Assembly: GCA_964483155.1 (NCBI GenBank)
Contig: CAZAAC010000018.1
Location: forward strand, 1 to 46,067
Direction: 5' to 3'
DNA length: 46,067 nucleotides
From: JAAYYM01 sp964483155
Lineage (GTDB): Bacteria; Bacillota; Clostridia; Lachnospirales; Lachnospiraceae
Shown here: in pieces, positions 1 to 7,632 of the stretch
Layout: the number at the start of each line of letters is the position of its first letter
How positions within the stretch are numbered: position 1 is the stretch's first letter
Notes under the pieces: model-generated
The model's input: only the letters and a program-made list of their open reading frames with translations
Databases searched by the model: none
What the model was told of the DNA's origin: nothing
Program-made: the position numbers and the translations under genes

Positions 1-26
1 TGGCAGTGATTTCTTGAAATTTATAC

Positions 27-56
27 TTGACAAGAGGTCACTTCATAACAGGTGAT
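27..56 (+). promoter_or_regulatory. Candidate operator/promoter of the WYL regulator gene
   Basis: TTGACA lies at 27-32 and the dyad TGAC-N5-GTCA spans 28-40, directly before the AGGTG ribosome site (50-54). The TTGACA could be a -35 element, but no good -10 follows at normal distance, so I read the segment mainly as a candidate autoregulatory operator. A related TGACA-containing dyad occurs before the next gene at 956-978, which fits one repressor acting on both. The promoter may partly lie outside the window. Confidence 0.35.
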
Positions 57-59
57 ACG

Positions 60-962
60 ATGCGAGAGAGTAGATTATTTAAGATTATGTACTATCTATT
101 AGACAAGGGTAAGTCAACAGCTCCAGAACTTGCCGAAAAATATGAAGTGTCAATTAGAACAATATATCGTGATATAGATGTAATAAGCAGTGCAGGTATT
201 CCTATTTACGCCACACAAGGCAAAGGTGGCGGAATCAGCATACTTCAAAATTTTGTGTTGGATAAATCGCTATTATCCAATCAAGAAAAAGACCAAATTA
301 TAATGGCTTTACAAGGTATCAGTGCAACAGAGGGCGAAAATTCCCGTGAATTACTAACGAAATTAGGTAGTCTGTTTCAGTCCAAAACTGCAAACTGGAT
401 TGAGGTTGATTTTTCAAATTGGGTAAAAAACAATCCCGATCAAGATATTTTCAAATTAATTAAAAACTCAATTTTTAGCCATAATATTATATCATTTCAG
501 TATTTTGGGAGTAATAGAGAAAGCACGATACGACAGGTTGAGCCTCTAAAATTAGTATTCAAAAGTAAAGCATGGTATTTATACGGCTTCTGCTTGTTGC
601 AAAATGATTATCGCTTTTTCAAATTGACACGAATAAAGGATTTGAAAATACAAACAGAAGTCTATTCCCGTGAAGTTCCAGCAACATCTTCTGTTAGCAA
701 GATAATTGATATGGAAAATACGATACTAGTAAAGTTGAAATTTGATAAAAGAATGGCTTTTCGTGTATATGATGAGTTTACAGATGAGGTTACAGATGAC
801 GAACAAGGAAACTTATATGTGCAGACTAATTTGCCCGACAATGACGGGCTATACAGTTATTTATTTTCCTTTGCTGATTGTGTTGAAGTTTTAGAACCAG
901 AAAATATTCGAGAAATGGTAAGAAAAAAGGTAGCAGCTATGCAAAATAAATATGTAACCTGA
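60..962 (+). CDS. YafY-type HTH/WYL-domain transcriptional regulator
   Basis: Predicted DNA-binding regulator of 300 residues that senses a ligand through a WYL domain. Residues about 5-60 form a winged HTH (segment LAEKYEVSIRTIYRDIDVI), followed by the GKGGG wing typical of the family. The WYL motif itself is visible at residues 172-174 (KAWYLYGF). I chose ATG 60 rather than the in-frame TTG at 27, because AGGTG lies five bases upstream and MRESRLFKIMYYLL is the usual start of this family. The gene is followed by a GyrI-like gene and a radical SAM gene, a neighbourhood I recall from other Firmicutes. It probably regulates itself and those genes; the ligand is unknown. Confidence 0.88.
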   Translation: MRESRLFKIMYYLLDKGKSTAPELAEKYEVSIRTIYRDIDVISSAGIPIYATQGKGGGISILQNFVLDKSLLSNQEKDQIIMALQGISATEGENSRELLTKLGSLFQSKTANWIEVDFSNWVKNNPDQDIFKLIKNSIFSHNIISFQYFGSNRESTIRQVEPLKLVFKSKAWYLYGFCLLQNDYRFFKLTRIKDLKIQTEVYSREVPATSSVSKIIDMENTILVKLKFDKRMAFRVYDEFTDEVTDDEQGNLYVQTNLPDNDGLYSYLFSFADCVEVLEPENIREMVRKKVAAMQNKYVT

Positions 963-978
963 CATTAGATGGCAGGTT
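956..978 (+). promoter_or_regulatory. Inverted repeat between the regulator and GyrI-like genes
   Basis: AACCTGACAT (956-965) and ATGGCAGGTT (969-978) form 10-base arms around TAG with one mismatch. The left arm includes the last codons and stop of the WYL gene. A TATAAT (987-992) and an AGGAGG (1005-1010) follow, so the dyad sits where a repressor could block a promoter for the downstream pair. There is no T-run after it, so an intrinsic terminator is unlikely. The role as operator for the WYL protein is inference, supported by the shared TGACA core with 28-40. Confidence 0.45.
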
Positions 979-1019
979 ATATCATGTATAATTTGCTTAA
1001 AAACAGGAGGTTCAGATTT

Positions 1020-1637
1020 ATGAAACATGAGTGGAAAAAGCATGAAAAAGATTTGTATGGCGCGAAAAAGGTTCCCCAAATAGTAAGTGTTCCAATACAG
1101 AACTATATTATGATCAGCGGAAAAGGGAACCCGAATGATGCGGATTTTTCTGAAAGAGTAGCCGCCTTATATTCATTGGCTTATGCTATCAAAATGGGCT
1201 ATAAAGTTGCGTCAACAAAGGGGAATTTTATAGTTGACACACATGATTTTAATGTCTATCCTTTGGAGGGAGTTTGGCGGCAAAAAGCAGGACATGAATT
1301 AGTAAAAGAGGATTTGGAATATACAATTATGATACGTCAGCCTGATTTCATTGCCAAAGAAGCGGTATGTTCAGCGTTGGAAAGAGTAAAAAAGAAAAAG
1401 CAGATACCTTTACTTGATGAAATACTTTTCGGCACCAATCAAGACGGAGTGTGCGTTGAAGTTCTGCATATCGGTCCATTTGACGATGAACCTGCGTCTT
1501 TTGAAAAAATGGATGAGTTTGCAAAACAAAATGGATTTGAACGCATTAAGAACTATCACAGGGAAATATATTTGAACAATGCCAAACGAGTACCTAAAAG
1601 TAAATTGAAAACAATTTTGCGGTATCAAGTCAAATAA
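1020..1637 (+). CDS. GyrI-like small-molecule binding protein
   Basis: A 205-residue protein resembling the GyrI-like (SOUL/AraC-effector type) ligand-binding fold used as a stand-alone small-molecule binder. Recognisable features are the N-terminal strand region VPIQNYIMISGKGNPN, the middle segment with conserved aromatic and acidic residues (YPLEGVWR), and the C-terminal HIGPFDDEPASFEKMDEF segment, where such proteins carry a conserved glutamate-rich ligand pocket. ATG 1020 is preceded by AGGAGG with normal spacing, so a longer start at 969 inside the inverted repeat is less likely. It lies between a WYL regulator and a radical SAM gene. It may bind or sequester a toxic small molecule, but no ligand can be named from sequence. 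Confidence 0.8.
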   Translation: MKHEWKKHEKDLYGAKKVPQIVSVPIQNYIMISGKGNPNDADFSERVAALYSLAYAIKMGYKVASTKGNFIVDTHDFNVYPLEGVWRQKAGHELVKEDLEYTIMIRQPDFIAKEAVCSALERVKKKKQIPLLDEILFGTNQDGVCVEVLHIGPFDDEPASFEKMDEFAKQNGFERIKNYHREIYLNNAKRVPKSKLKTILRYQVK

Positions 1638-1664
1638 TAAGTAGTCAACAGAAAGGGAAAATAA

Positions 1665-2537
1665 ATGCACTATACTAAAGCAAAGGGAATTTTATCTGCC
1701 CAAAATGGAATGAATTTATATCGTGGCTGTTCTCATAGGTGCATTTATTGTGATTCAAGAAGTGCTTGTTATCACATGACACATGATTTTGAGGACATAG
1801 AAGTAAAAGAAAATGCTATTGAGCTGTTAGAAAATGCGCTGCAACACAAACGCAAAAAATGCATGATAGGTACAGGCTCTATGACTGACCCCTATATTCC
1901 GATTGAAAATGAAATCGGGAATGTGAGAAAGGCATTGTCTTTAGCAGATAAATTCGGCTTTGGTTTTACACTTATAACAAAGTCAAACCGTATTTTAAGA
2001 GATTTAGACCTACTAACAAAAATTAACGAAAAAACAAAATGTGTAGTACAAATGACATTAACTACTTATGACGAAGACTTGTGCAAAAAGATTGAGCAAA
2101 GCGTAAGCACCACAAGAGAACGCTTTGAAGTATTGAAGCAAATGCATGATGCTGGAATACCGACTGTTGTATGGCTTTGCCCTATTCTCCCGTATATTAA
2201 TGATACAGAAGATAACATAGCTGGTATTTTAGATTACTGTATTGAAGCAAAGGTTTATGGCGTTATATGCTTTGGAATGGGGCTAACTCTCCGTGATGGT
2301 AATAGAGAGTATTTTTACAGTCAGTTAGATCGTCATTTTCCAAAAATGAAAGAAAAATATATACAGACTTATGGCAATTCCTATGAAATAAACAGCCCGA
2401 ATAACAAAAGTTTGATGAAGTTGTTTCACCAAACCTGTAGCCATTACGGCATTGTTCATGATAATAAACAGATATTTGAATATTTAAGTACATTTGAAGA
2501 AAAACAAAATATTATGCAACTAAGCCTTTTCGATTAA
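1665..2537 (+). CDS. SPL-like radical SAM protein
   Basis: Radical SAM enzyme of 290 residues. The cluster-binding motif is C22-x3-C26-x2-C29 in the context YRGCSHRCIYC, the form seen in the SplB-like (Rv2578c-type) radical SAM family. The GTGSMTDPY segment and the LITKSNRILRDLDLL helix are also typical. It lacks the long accessory parts expected of a true spore photoproduct lyase, and nothing links it to DNA repair here, so the substrate is unknown. ATG 1665 follows AAAGGGAAAATAA. It is the last gene of the WYL/GyrI/radical SAM cassette, 27 bases after the GyrI-like gene, and is probably co-transcribed with it. Confidence 0.85.
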   Translation: MHYTKAKGILSAQNGMNLYRGCSHRCIYCDSRSACYHMTHDFEDIEVKENAIELLENALQHKRKKCMIGTGSMTDPYIPIENEIGNVRKALSLADKFGFGFTLITKSNRILRDLDLLTKINEKTKCVVQMTLTTYDEDLCKKIEQSVSTTRERFEVLKQMHDAGIPTVVWLCPILPYINDTEDNIAGILDYCIEAKVYGVICFGMGLTLRDGNREYFYSQLDRHFPKMKEKYIQTYGNSYEINSPNNKSLMKLFHQTCSHYGIVHDNKQIFEYLSTFEEKQNIMQLSLFD

Positions 2538-2597
2538 AGATTTGTTATGCAACCATAAACCGCTCAACGGGATAATAAGAGGATTTAGTGTAATAAG

Positions 2598-3299
2598 CTA
2601 CAGTATTTGTCCACTGGTTGAAATGGTAAAGATCTGCCAGGGAATCATCTTGCCGCTGTTTTGAAGAGCCTTTTTCACTGCATTTTCAATGCCACCACAG
2701 CAGGGAACTTCCATGCGCACGATAGTTACATTTTTAATACTGTTGTTTTTAATAATTGCGGTGAGCTTTTCGCTGTAATCTCCCTCATCCAGTTTGGGGC
2801 AGCCAATCAGTGTTACATTTCCCTTTATAAACCTATTGTGAAAGTCGCCGTAGGCATAGGCTGTGCAGTCAGCTGCAATTAATAGACTGGCATCTTTGAA
2901 ATAGGGCGCGTCTATTGGCGCAAGCTTGATTTGGACAGGCCACTGTGAAAGCTGGCTTATAGTTCCGCGAACATCGGTGTAGGCGGGTTCATATTCTTTT
3001 TCACGCTGGATGGTTTTAGATTGTGTGCCTGGGCATCCGCAAGGGAGCTCTGCGTTTTGCTTTTTAACCGCATTTTCCTTTACTGCTGCTTCATCATATT
3101 CTGCCGCTTCACGTTCCTCGAAGCTGATGGCGCCCGTAGGACAGGATGGTAGACAATCACCAAGACCGTCGCAGTAATCATCGCGGAGTAGCTTAGCCTT
3201 GCCATTTATCATGCCGATGGCACCTTCATGACAGGCCGAAGCACACAGTCCACAGCCCGTACATTTTTCTTCTTTGATTTTTATTATCTTTCGAATCAT
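2598..3299 (-). CDS. 4Fe-4S ferredoxin-domain protein
   Basis: Iron-sulfur protein of 233 residues, probably an electron-transfer partner in the cytoplasm. The N-terminus has a full cluster motif (C13, C16, C19, C23) and a second, altered one: C43-x5-C49-x3-C53-P in CDGLGDCLPSCP, where the usual second cysteine is absent. I recall this CDGLG form as common in this family. The C-terminal half has further conserved cysteines (CGCPG, AADCTAYAYGDFH, IGCPKL, VPCCGGI) and may hold another metal site. ATG 3299 is preferred over GTG 3308, which overlaps the AGGTGA ribosome site. It is divergent from a Crp/Fnr regulator, suggesting control by it. Its redox partner is not identifiable here. Confidence 0.8.
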   Translation of the reverse strand: MIRKIIKIKEEKCTGCGLCASACHEGAIGMINGKAKLLRDDYCDGLGDCLPSCPTGAISFEEREAAEYDEAAVKENAVKKQNAELPCGCPGTQSKTIQREKEYEPAYTDVRGTISQLSQWPVQIKLAPIDAPYFKDASLLIAADCTAYAYGDFHNRFIKGNVTLIGCPKLDEGDYSEKLTAIIKNNSIKNVTIVRMEVPCCGGIENAVKKALQNSGKMIPWQIFTISTSGQIL

Positions 3300-3342
3300 T
3301 CTTTTCACCTCATTTTTCGGAATGGATTATTTCACATTATTG

Positions 3343-3371
3343 TTGACTTTATGCTTTTAGTCTATTATTCT
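3343..3371 (+). promoter_or_regulatory. Sigma-A-type promoter for the Crp/Fnr gene
   Basis: TTGACT (3343-3348) and TATTCT (3366-3371) are separated by exactly 17 bases. Transcription would start near 3378, just upstream of the palindrome at 3387-3400. This is a good match by eye; no start-site data are available. Confidence 0.6.
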
Positions 3372-3386
3372 TAGGCTAATAAGTCT

Positions 3387-3400
3387 GTTGGAATTCCAAC
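3387..3400. promoter_or_regulatory. Perfect 14-bp palindrome, candidate Crp/Fnr operator
   Basis: GTTGGAATTCCAAC reads the same on both strands. It lies about 8 bases after the predicted start of transcription and about 15 bases before the ATG of the Crp/Fnr gene. A protein bound here would block transcription, consistent with autorepression, and could also influence the divergent Fe-S gene. It is not the classical TGTGA-N6-TCACA or Fnr TTGAT-N4-ATCAA site. Confidence 0.5.
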
Positions 3401-3414
3401 AAAAAGGAAGCTAT

Positions 3415-4074
3415 ATGGAAAAATATTTAAATGTACTTAAAACAGTAAATTTATTCAGAAATATCGAAGAGTCAGATTTGCAGCATCTCCTATCCTGTCT
3501 GGCTGCAAAAGAGGTTCATTATGAAAAAGGACAGACGGTACTGTTTAACGGTGAAAAAATCAAACGATTTGGCATTGTTTTGTCAGGGCAGGTGCAGATC
3601 ATTCAGGACGATTATTATGGAAACAGAAGTATTCTGGCTAATATAGAAACAGGGAATCTATTTGGAGAATCCTTTGCCTGCGCAGAAATCGAAGTACTTC
3701 CGGTCAGCGTGATTGCAACGGCGCAGAGTGAAATTCTGTTTATTGATTGTCACAGACTTGCACTCCCGTGCGCAAAGGCATGCGGTTTTCATAGTCGCCT
3801 CATTCAGAATATGCTAAATATAGTAGCAATGAAAAATATTTTGCTGACACAGAAAAATGAATTCATTTCGAAGCGCACTACCCGTGAAAAACTTTTAGCG
3901 TATCTTTCAGTTGAAGCGAAAAAAGTAGCAAGCAGTCATTTTGATATCCCCTTTAACCGACAGGAGCTTGCAGATTATCTCTCTGTTGAACGCAGCGCAA
4001 TGTCAGCAGAGCTTTCAAAACTAAGAGACGATGGCATTCTGCAGTTTCATAAAAACCATTTTGAGCTGTTGTAA
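3415..4074 (+). CDS. Crp/Fnr-family transcriptional regulator
   Basis: Regulator of 219 residues with an N-terminal cyclic-nucleotide-type beta-barrel (about residues 10-120, including GNLFGESFACAE) and a C-terminal Crp-type HTH (FNRQELADYLSVERSAMSAE). The arginine that binds the phosphate of cAMP in CRP (normally PRxA after the GE motif) is not present: the sequence there is LPVSVIA. cAMP is therefore an unlikely ligand. Cysteines in IDCHRLALPCAKACGFH might sense redox state or bind a metal. ATG 3415 follows AAGGA; a TTG at 3388 lies inside the palindrome and was rejected. The divergent Fe-S gene is the likeliest target besides itself. Confidence 0.88.
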   Translation: MEKYLNVLKTVNLFRNIEESDLQHLLSCLAAKEVHYEKGQTVLFNGEKIKRFGIVLSGQVQIIQDDYYGNRSILANIETGNLFGESFACAEIEVLPVSVIATAQSEILFIDCHRLALPCAKACGFHSRLIQNMLNIVAMKNILLTQKNEFISKRTTREKLLAYLSVEAKKVASSHFDIPFNRQELADYLSVERSAMSAELSKLRDDGILQFHKNHFELL

Positions 4075-4088
4075 CTGTTGTAATTGGG

Positions 4089-4108
4089 AAAGCATTTTGA
4101 TTGCTTTT
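4089..4108 (+). terminator. Weak hairpin after the Crp/Fnr gene
   Basis: AAAGCA (4089-4094) and TGCTTT (4102-4107) enclose a 7-base loop and are followed by one more T and then C. It is a short stem with a poor T-run, so it is a weak intrinsic terminator at best. Confidence 0.3.
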
Positions 4109-4194
4109 CAGTTATAATGTGTTATTATGTAATAAGAATTATTTGAAACAAGTATTGAGTATAATTTTTTAGAACAATTATCTAGAGAATTTGA

Positions 4195-4217
4195 TTATGT
4201 CAATTATTTATGTCAAT
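4195..4217 (+). repeat. Two direct repeats 13 bases apart upstream of the DUF975 gene
   Basis: TTATGTCAAT occurs at 4195-4204 and again at 4208-4217. The 195-base gap in which they lie is AT-rich and has a TATAAT at 4160-4165 without a clear -35. The repeats may be a regulator site in the leader of the membrane-protein pair, but simple AT-rich similarity cannot be excluded. Confidence 0.35.
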
Positions 4218-4268
4218 CGCTCAAGGTGGTTGTTTTGAATCATACACTAATTTTAGGAGGAAAAGACA

Positions 4269-4832
4269 ATGTTTACGAGGGCGGAACTAAAAGACAAAGC
4301 AAAACAACAGATTAGTGGAAATATAGGTATGCTATTTGTCATTAATTTAATTGCATTTTTGATATTAGGTGCATCATCTATGATTCCAATGGTTGGGCAA
4401 TTATTATTGACTGGGCCAATTATGCTTGGACTTGCAAATGTTTATATTAGACTTACAAAAGAGAACAGCAATCCTGAAATAGAGGATTTATTCAGTGGAT
4501 TCAATCAGTTTGGACAGTCGTTAGTATTGTACCTGCTGATTGCATTATTTACATTTCTTTGGTCATTATTGTTTATCATACCGGGAATCATTAAGGCACT
4601 TGCATATTCACAGGCATTTTATATATTGGGAGAACATCCTGAAATGTCGGCTACGGAAGCCTTGGATGAAAGCAAGAGAATGATGGACGGACATAAGATG
4701 GATTTATTTATATTGGGATTATCCTTTATCGGATGGGGACTATTAGGAATCATCACATGTGGAATAGCATATATTTATGTGTCACCTTATATGTCAGCGA
4801 CATACTTAAATTTCTATCATAAAATCAAATAA
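4269..4832 (+). CDS. DUF975-family integral membrane protein
   Basis: A 187-residue polytopic membrane protein of the DUF975 type. The start MFTRAELKDKAKQQISGN is a soluble helix characteristic of the family. It is followed by several hydrophobic segments (about residues 20-60, 80-115 and 145-175) and the conserved loop ILGEHPEMSATEALDESKRMM with the G-x-K end. The family has no established biochemical role; it is usually described as membrane-integral and possibly stress-linked. ATG 4269 follows AGGAGG at ideal distance. It is followed 25 bases later by another small membrane protein, with which it probably forms an operon ending at the 5317-5345 terminator. Confidence 0.82.
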   Translation: MFTRAELKDKAKQQISGNIGMLFVINLIAFLILGASSMIPMVGQLLLTGPIMLGLANVYIRLTKENSNPEIEDLFSGFNQFGQSLVLYLLIALFTFLWSLLFIIPGIIKALAYSQAFYILGEHPEMSATEALDESKRMMDGHKMDLFILGLSFIGWGLLGIITCGIAYIYVSPYMSATYLNFYHKIK

Positions 4833-4857
4833 CAACGGGACAGCGAGGAGGGTGGCT

Positions 4858-5325
4858 ATGAGCATTGCATTGTTTATGGTATTGTGCGGTATGATGGTTG
4901 CGAACCAGATTATCGGAATAGCAAACGGATGGTATCGGGAAGGATTTTCATTGCGTAAGATGGTGGCAGGTTTTCAGAAATATGGAATCATCTTATTTGG
5001 TTATGGAATGATTGCTGCCGCCTCTTATGTTTTAGGTAATTATTTTCCTAAGGCTGAAATTATAAGTGGTATTTTGCTAGATCCAATTGCAAAGTATTTT
5101 GTCAAATTATTAAATAGGCTTAGAAATGTAGTAAGCGATAATATCGAGGATGTTTTAGATTACAGACGTTTTGCAAAAGACGCAAAAGCGACTATGAAAG
5201 GTAATCAAAATTTAAATGCACTGAATGGATATGAGGTTACTGCGGAACTTGAAGCCGGCATAGATAAGACGGCTGTTGGTCAAAAAAAGAGAACAGCACC
5301 CATTAGCAGGATGAAAAAAGACTGA
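4858..5325 (+). CDS. Small membrane protein, possibly holin-like
   Basis: A 155-residue protein with two hydrophobic segments near the N-terminus (about residues 2-22 and 45-62), a third short one around 70-85, and a charged, mostly helical tail. The pattern of a short membrane hairpin plus charged C-terminus resembles phage holin-family proteins found in Firmicutes, but no phage genes surround it and I cannot assign a family firmly. ATG 4858 is chosen over GTG 4852 because the AGGAGG before it then has a six-base spacing. The stop codon lies inside the terminator stem. Confidence 0.55.
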   Translation: MSIALFMVLCGMMVANQIIGIANGWYREGFSLRKMVAGFQKYGIILFGYGMIAAASYVLGNYFPKAEIISGILLDPIAKYFVKLLNRLRNVVSDNIEDVLDYRRFAKDAKATMKGNQNLNALNGYEVTAELEAGIDKTAVGQKKRTAPISRMKKD

Positions 5326-5349
5326 AGCATTACGCTTCAGTCTTTCTTT
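5317..5349. terminator. Strong bidirectional terminator
   Basis: A perfect 12-bp stem, AAAGACTGAAGC (5317-5328) with GCTTCAGTCTTT (5334-5345), closes a five-base loop and is followed by CTTTT on the plus strand and T-rich sequence on the minus strand. It separates the convergent membrane-protein pair and the EAL gene. Confidence 0.9.
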
Positions 5350-7061
5350 TAGTTAATACCAGGATTGTCATACTGTACCCTTCTTAGTCTTTTTTCAAAT
5401 TCTATAAGTGGTAATGGTTTATCAAATAGAAATCCTTGTGCAATATTACAATTGATTTGCTTAAGAAAATTTGCCTGTTCTACAGTTTCGACACCTTCCA
5501 TGATGACATTAATATCTAAATCTTTCAGCATTTTAACAATATTCGTTAATACGATTCTTTCACGTGCAGAAACAATTTCGGTATCAAATAATGATTTGTC
5601 AATCTTAAGGACATCGATTGGAATGTTCGTTAATAAAGAAAGCGAGGAGTATCCAGTACCAAAGTCATCCATAGAGCTGGCTATGCCATATGATTTTAAG
5701 GTGTCAATGGCTGAAACAAGAATAGAACTGCCCTCAAAATCTGCACTTTCCGTAAATTCAATTTCAATATACTTAGTTGGAACACGATACTTCTTAACTA
5801 TTTGCACAATTTCATTTGCAAAATTATCATTCGCTAAATGAATCTTTGAAAAATTAACGGATATGGGAACCACATCATAGCCTTCGTCCAACCATCTGCG
5901 TATACTCTTACAAACGTGCTCCAGTACATAAAAATCAATGTTGCAAACAAAACCGTTTCTTTCAAAAAGAGGGATAAAGTCCATCGGCGCTAATATAACG
6001 CCATCGGATATCCAGCGTACCAAAGCTTCAGCACCATTGATGCAGTAATTGTTTAAATTGATTTTAGGCTGGAAGTATACGACAAACTCTTCAGCAGCTA
6101 ATGCATCCTGCATCTTTGCTTCTATATCTTTTTCTCGCAAAAACTGATTATGTATTTCTTCGTTGTAGTAAATAATGTTTGAGTTATCACTCTGTCGCGC
6201 GATAGAATATGCAGCAATTGCGTATTCTAAGGGGAGCTGAACAATACGATCATTACTCTTAATCTGATAGATACCTACACTGAAGGCAATTTTCTGTTTG
6301 ATTTTCTCCATATTGTATTGCAAATCAACTTCTAGATCTAATAGAAGTGCAAGATATTTTTTTAATTGAGAAGTAAGTATTATGGCTGCGAAATTATCGT
6401 TCACCAATCTGGAAACAACATGTTCGCCAGGCATTTCGCACGTAATTTTTTTCAATTTATCTGCAATCTGTAGCATAGCTTTGTTGCCCAGTTCATAGCC
6501 ATATTTCTGATTAATGAGTTTAAATTTGTATGCACTCATATAAAGAACAGAATACTTTTGCTGTACCTGCTGCGCCATCAGATTTTCTAATGTTTGCGTA
6601 AAGCCCATGAAATTGCTTAAGCCTGTCATCTCATCACAGGAAGCTGCCATTTGCGCTTTACACAGATATTCGGTACGTCCCATATATAAAAGCAGGAATC
6701 TTGCCATGTCATCCATATTCTGCTGATCAGCCTGATCCCATTCGATCGTATTGTCGCACTTCCAAAATTGAATATGGGTATCATGCGTATTGACAGCAGA
6801 ATAAACATACTCATAATCTGGCTCATTAAGCATTCTGGTATCATATTTCTTGAACGGTGTAAATTCTTTTAAAAGAAAATCATCCTGCCCATCATAGGCA
6901 ACATGAATTTGTCCAATTTTCATTTCATCAGCAATGAATGCAATCCCTTGTGGAAGAGCTGAAGCATCGGCATTCTTATCGAAGACCATAGCTAAGAAGC
7001 TTGATATCTTTCGATCAAGAACAGGAGCGTGTCCTGTAGAACCTGTATTTAGTTCAACCAT
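5349..7061 (-). CDS. Cyclic-di-GMP phosphodiesterase (degenerate GGDEF + EAL)
   Basis: A 570-residue signalling protein. Residues about 1-135 are an uncharacterised sensor-like region without membrane segments. Residues about 140-305 form a GGDEF domain whose signature is LVNDNF (219-224), so cyclase activity should be lost; it may act as a GTP-binding regulator, as known for other such proteins. The EAL domain (about 315-560) keeps its catalytic set: E345 of EALVRW, N403, E435, D465 and D466 of DDFGTGYSS, K486, E522/E525 of EGVET, and Q542. It should therefore hydrolyse c-di-GMP to pGpG. ATG 7061 follows AAAGGA. It lies 19 bases after a small gene of unknown function on the same strand. Confidence 0.9.
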   Translation of the reverse strand: MVELNTGSTGHAPVLDRKISSFLAMVFDKNADASALPQGIAFIADEMKIGQIHVAYDGQDDFLLKEFTPFKKYDTRMLNEPDYEYVYSAVNTHDTHIQFWKCDNTIEWDQADQQNMDDMARFLLLYMGRTEYLCKAQMAASCDEMTGLSNFMGFTQTLENLMAQQVQQKYSVLYMSAYKFKLINQKYGYELGNKAMLQIADKLKKITCEMPGEHVVSRLVNDNFAAIILTSQLKKYLALLLDLEVDLQYNMEKIKQKIAFSVGIYQIKSNDRIVQLPLEYAIAAYSIARQSDNSNIIYYNEEIHNQFLREKDIEAKMQDALAAEEFVVYFQPKINLNNYCINGAEALVRWISDGVILAPMDFIPLFERNGFVCNIDFYVLEHVCKSIRRWLDEGYDVVPISVNFSKIHLANDNFANEIVQIVKKYRVPTKYIEIEFTESADFEGSSILVSAIDTLKSYGIASSMDDFGTGYSSLSLLTNIPIDVLKIDKSLFDTEIVSARERIVLTNIVKMLKDLDINVIMEGVETVEQANFLKQINCNIAQGFLFDKPLPLIEFEKRLRRVQYDNPGIN

Positions 7062-7080
7062 GTGTTTATCCTTTGTCTTT

Positions 7081-7536
7081 CTATATATTAACTATATTAC
7101 CAAATAATTGCTCAAGTTTCTTGAGCAATAATAAGAAAATATCTTCATCCACTGCTTCAACCCAACGTGAGGAGTGACTCATACCTTCTAAAACATATCT
7201 GCTGAGAATTCCTTTTAAGTCATCAATATCTCTTATTTTAGCTTGTTCAATACAAATACGTTCATCGTTTGGAGTCTTAATATGATTTTTCGTATATATG
7301 TAGGGATAATTCTTGTAATAAAAAGAACTGTTTTGAACTTCCTTTATAAAACGCAGCAAGGTTGGTTCATAGGTAGGAAGGGGAATGGTCTTGACACCTG
7401 GCTCGCCTTCATAATATCCAGAAATCTTTTGCCCACGTTTTGATTCAAACCAAGGTAAATAGGTGATTAGCTTTAAGGCATCACTCTTATATTCAGAAAT
7501 AATGGCTTCGTTTATAACATTTTCTTGTATAGCCAT
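7081..7536 (-). CDS. Small protein, possibly DUF6508-like
   Basis: A 151-residue soluble protein without signal peptide. It has a cluster of aromatic residues (LPWFES, SGYYEG, SSFYYKNYPYIY) and a C-terminal helical segment with GMSHSSRWVEAVDED. The arrangement recalls DUF6508 proteins of Clostridia, but I give this family with only moderate trust. The start MAIQENVINEAI is preceded by GGGGG at a suitable distance; a longer frame up to 7581 has no ribosome site. It lies upstream of, and probably co-transcribed with, the EAL gene, so a link with c-di-GMP signalling is possible but not shown. Confidence 0.6.
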   Translation of the reverse strand: MAIQENVINEAIISEYKSDALKLITYLPWFESKRGQKISGYYEGEPGVKTIPLPTYEPTLLRFIKEVQNSSFYYKNYPYIYTKNHIKTPNDERICIEQAKIRDIDDLKGILSRYVLEGMSHSSRWVEAVDEDIFLLLLKKLEQLFGNIVNI

Positions 7537-7632
7537 GATAGAGCCCCCATTCTTTTCATGTATATTATCTCTAAAAAACACTATTTGTGCAATGGTACAA
7601 AAGTACTACTATCACATTTTAGCATATTATAT

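Noticed and set aside
1665..2537. Spore photoproduct lyase
   Set aside because: Only the general SPL-like radical SAM pattern is present; genomic context gives no support for DNA repair.
3388..3414. Upstream TTG start for the Crp/Fnr protein
   Set aside because: It lies inside the perfect palindrome and has no ribosome site; ATG 3415 follows AAGGA.
4858..5325. Prophage remnant suggested by a holin-like protein
   Set aside because: No lysin, integrase or structural genes lie nearby, and the gene is linked to a DUF975 gene with a normal terminator.
5365..5841. 158-codon plus-strand frame opposite the EAL gene
   Set aside because: It is antisense to a highly conserved EAL domain and resembles no protein.
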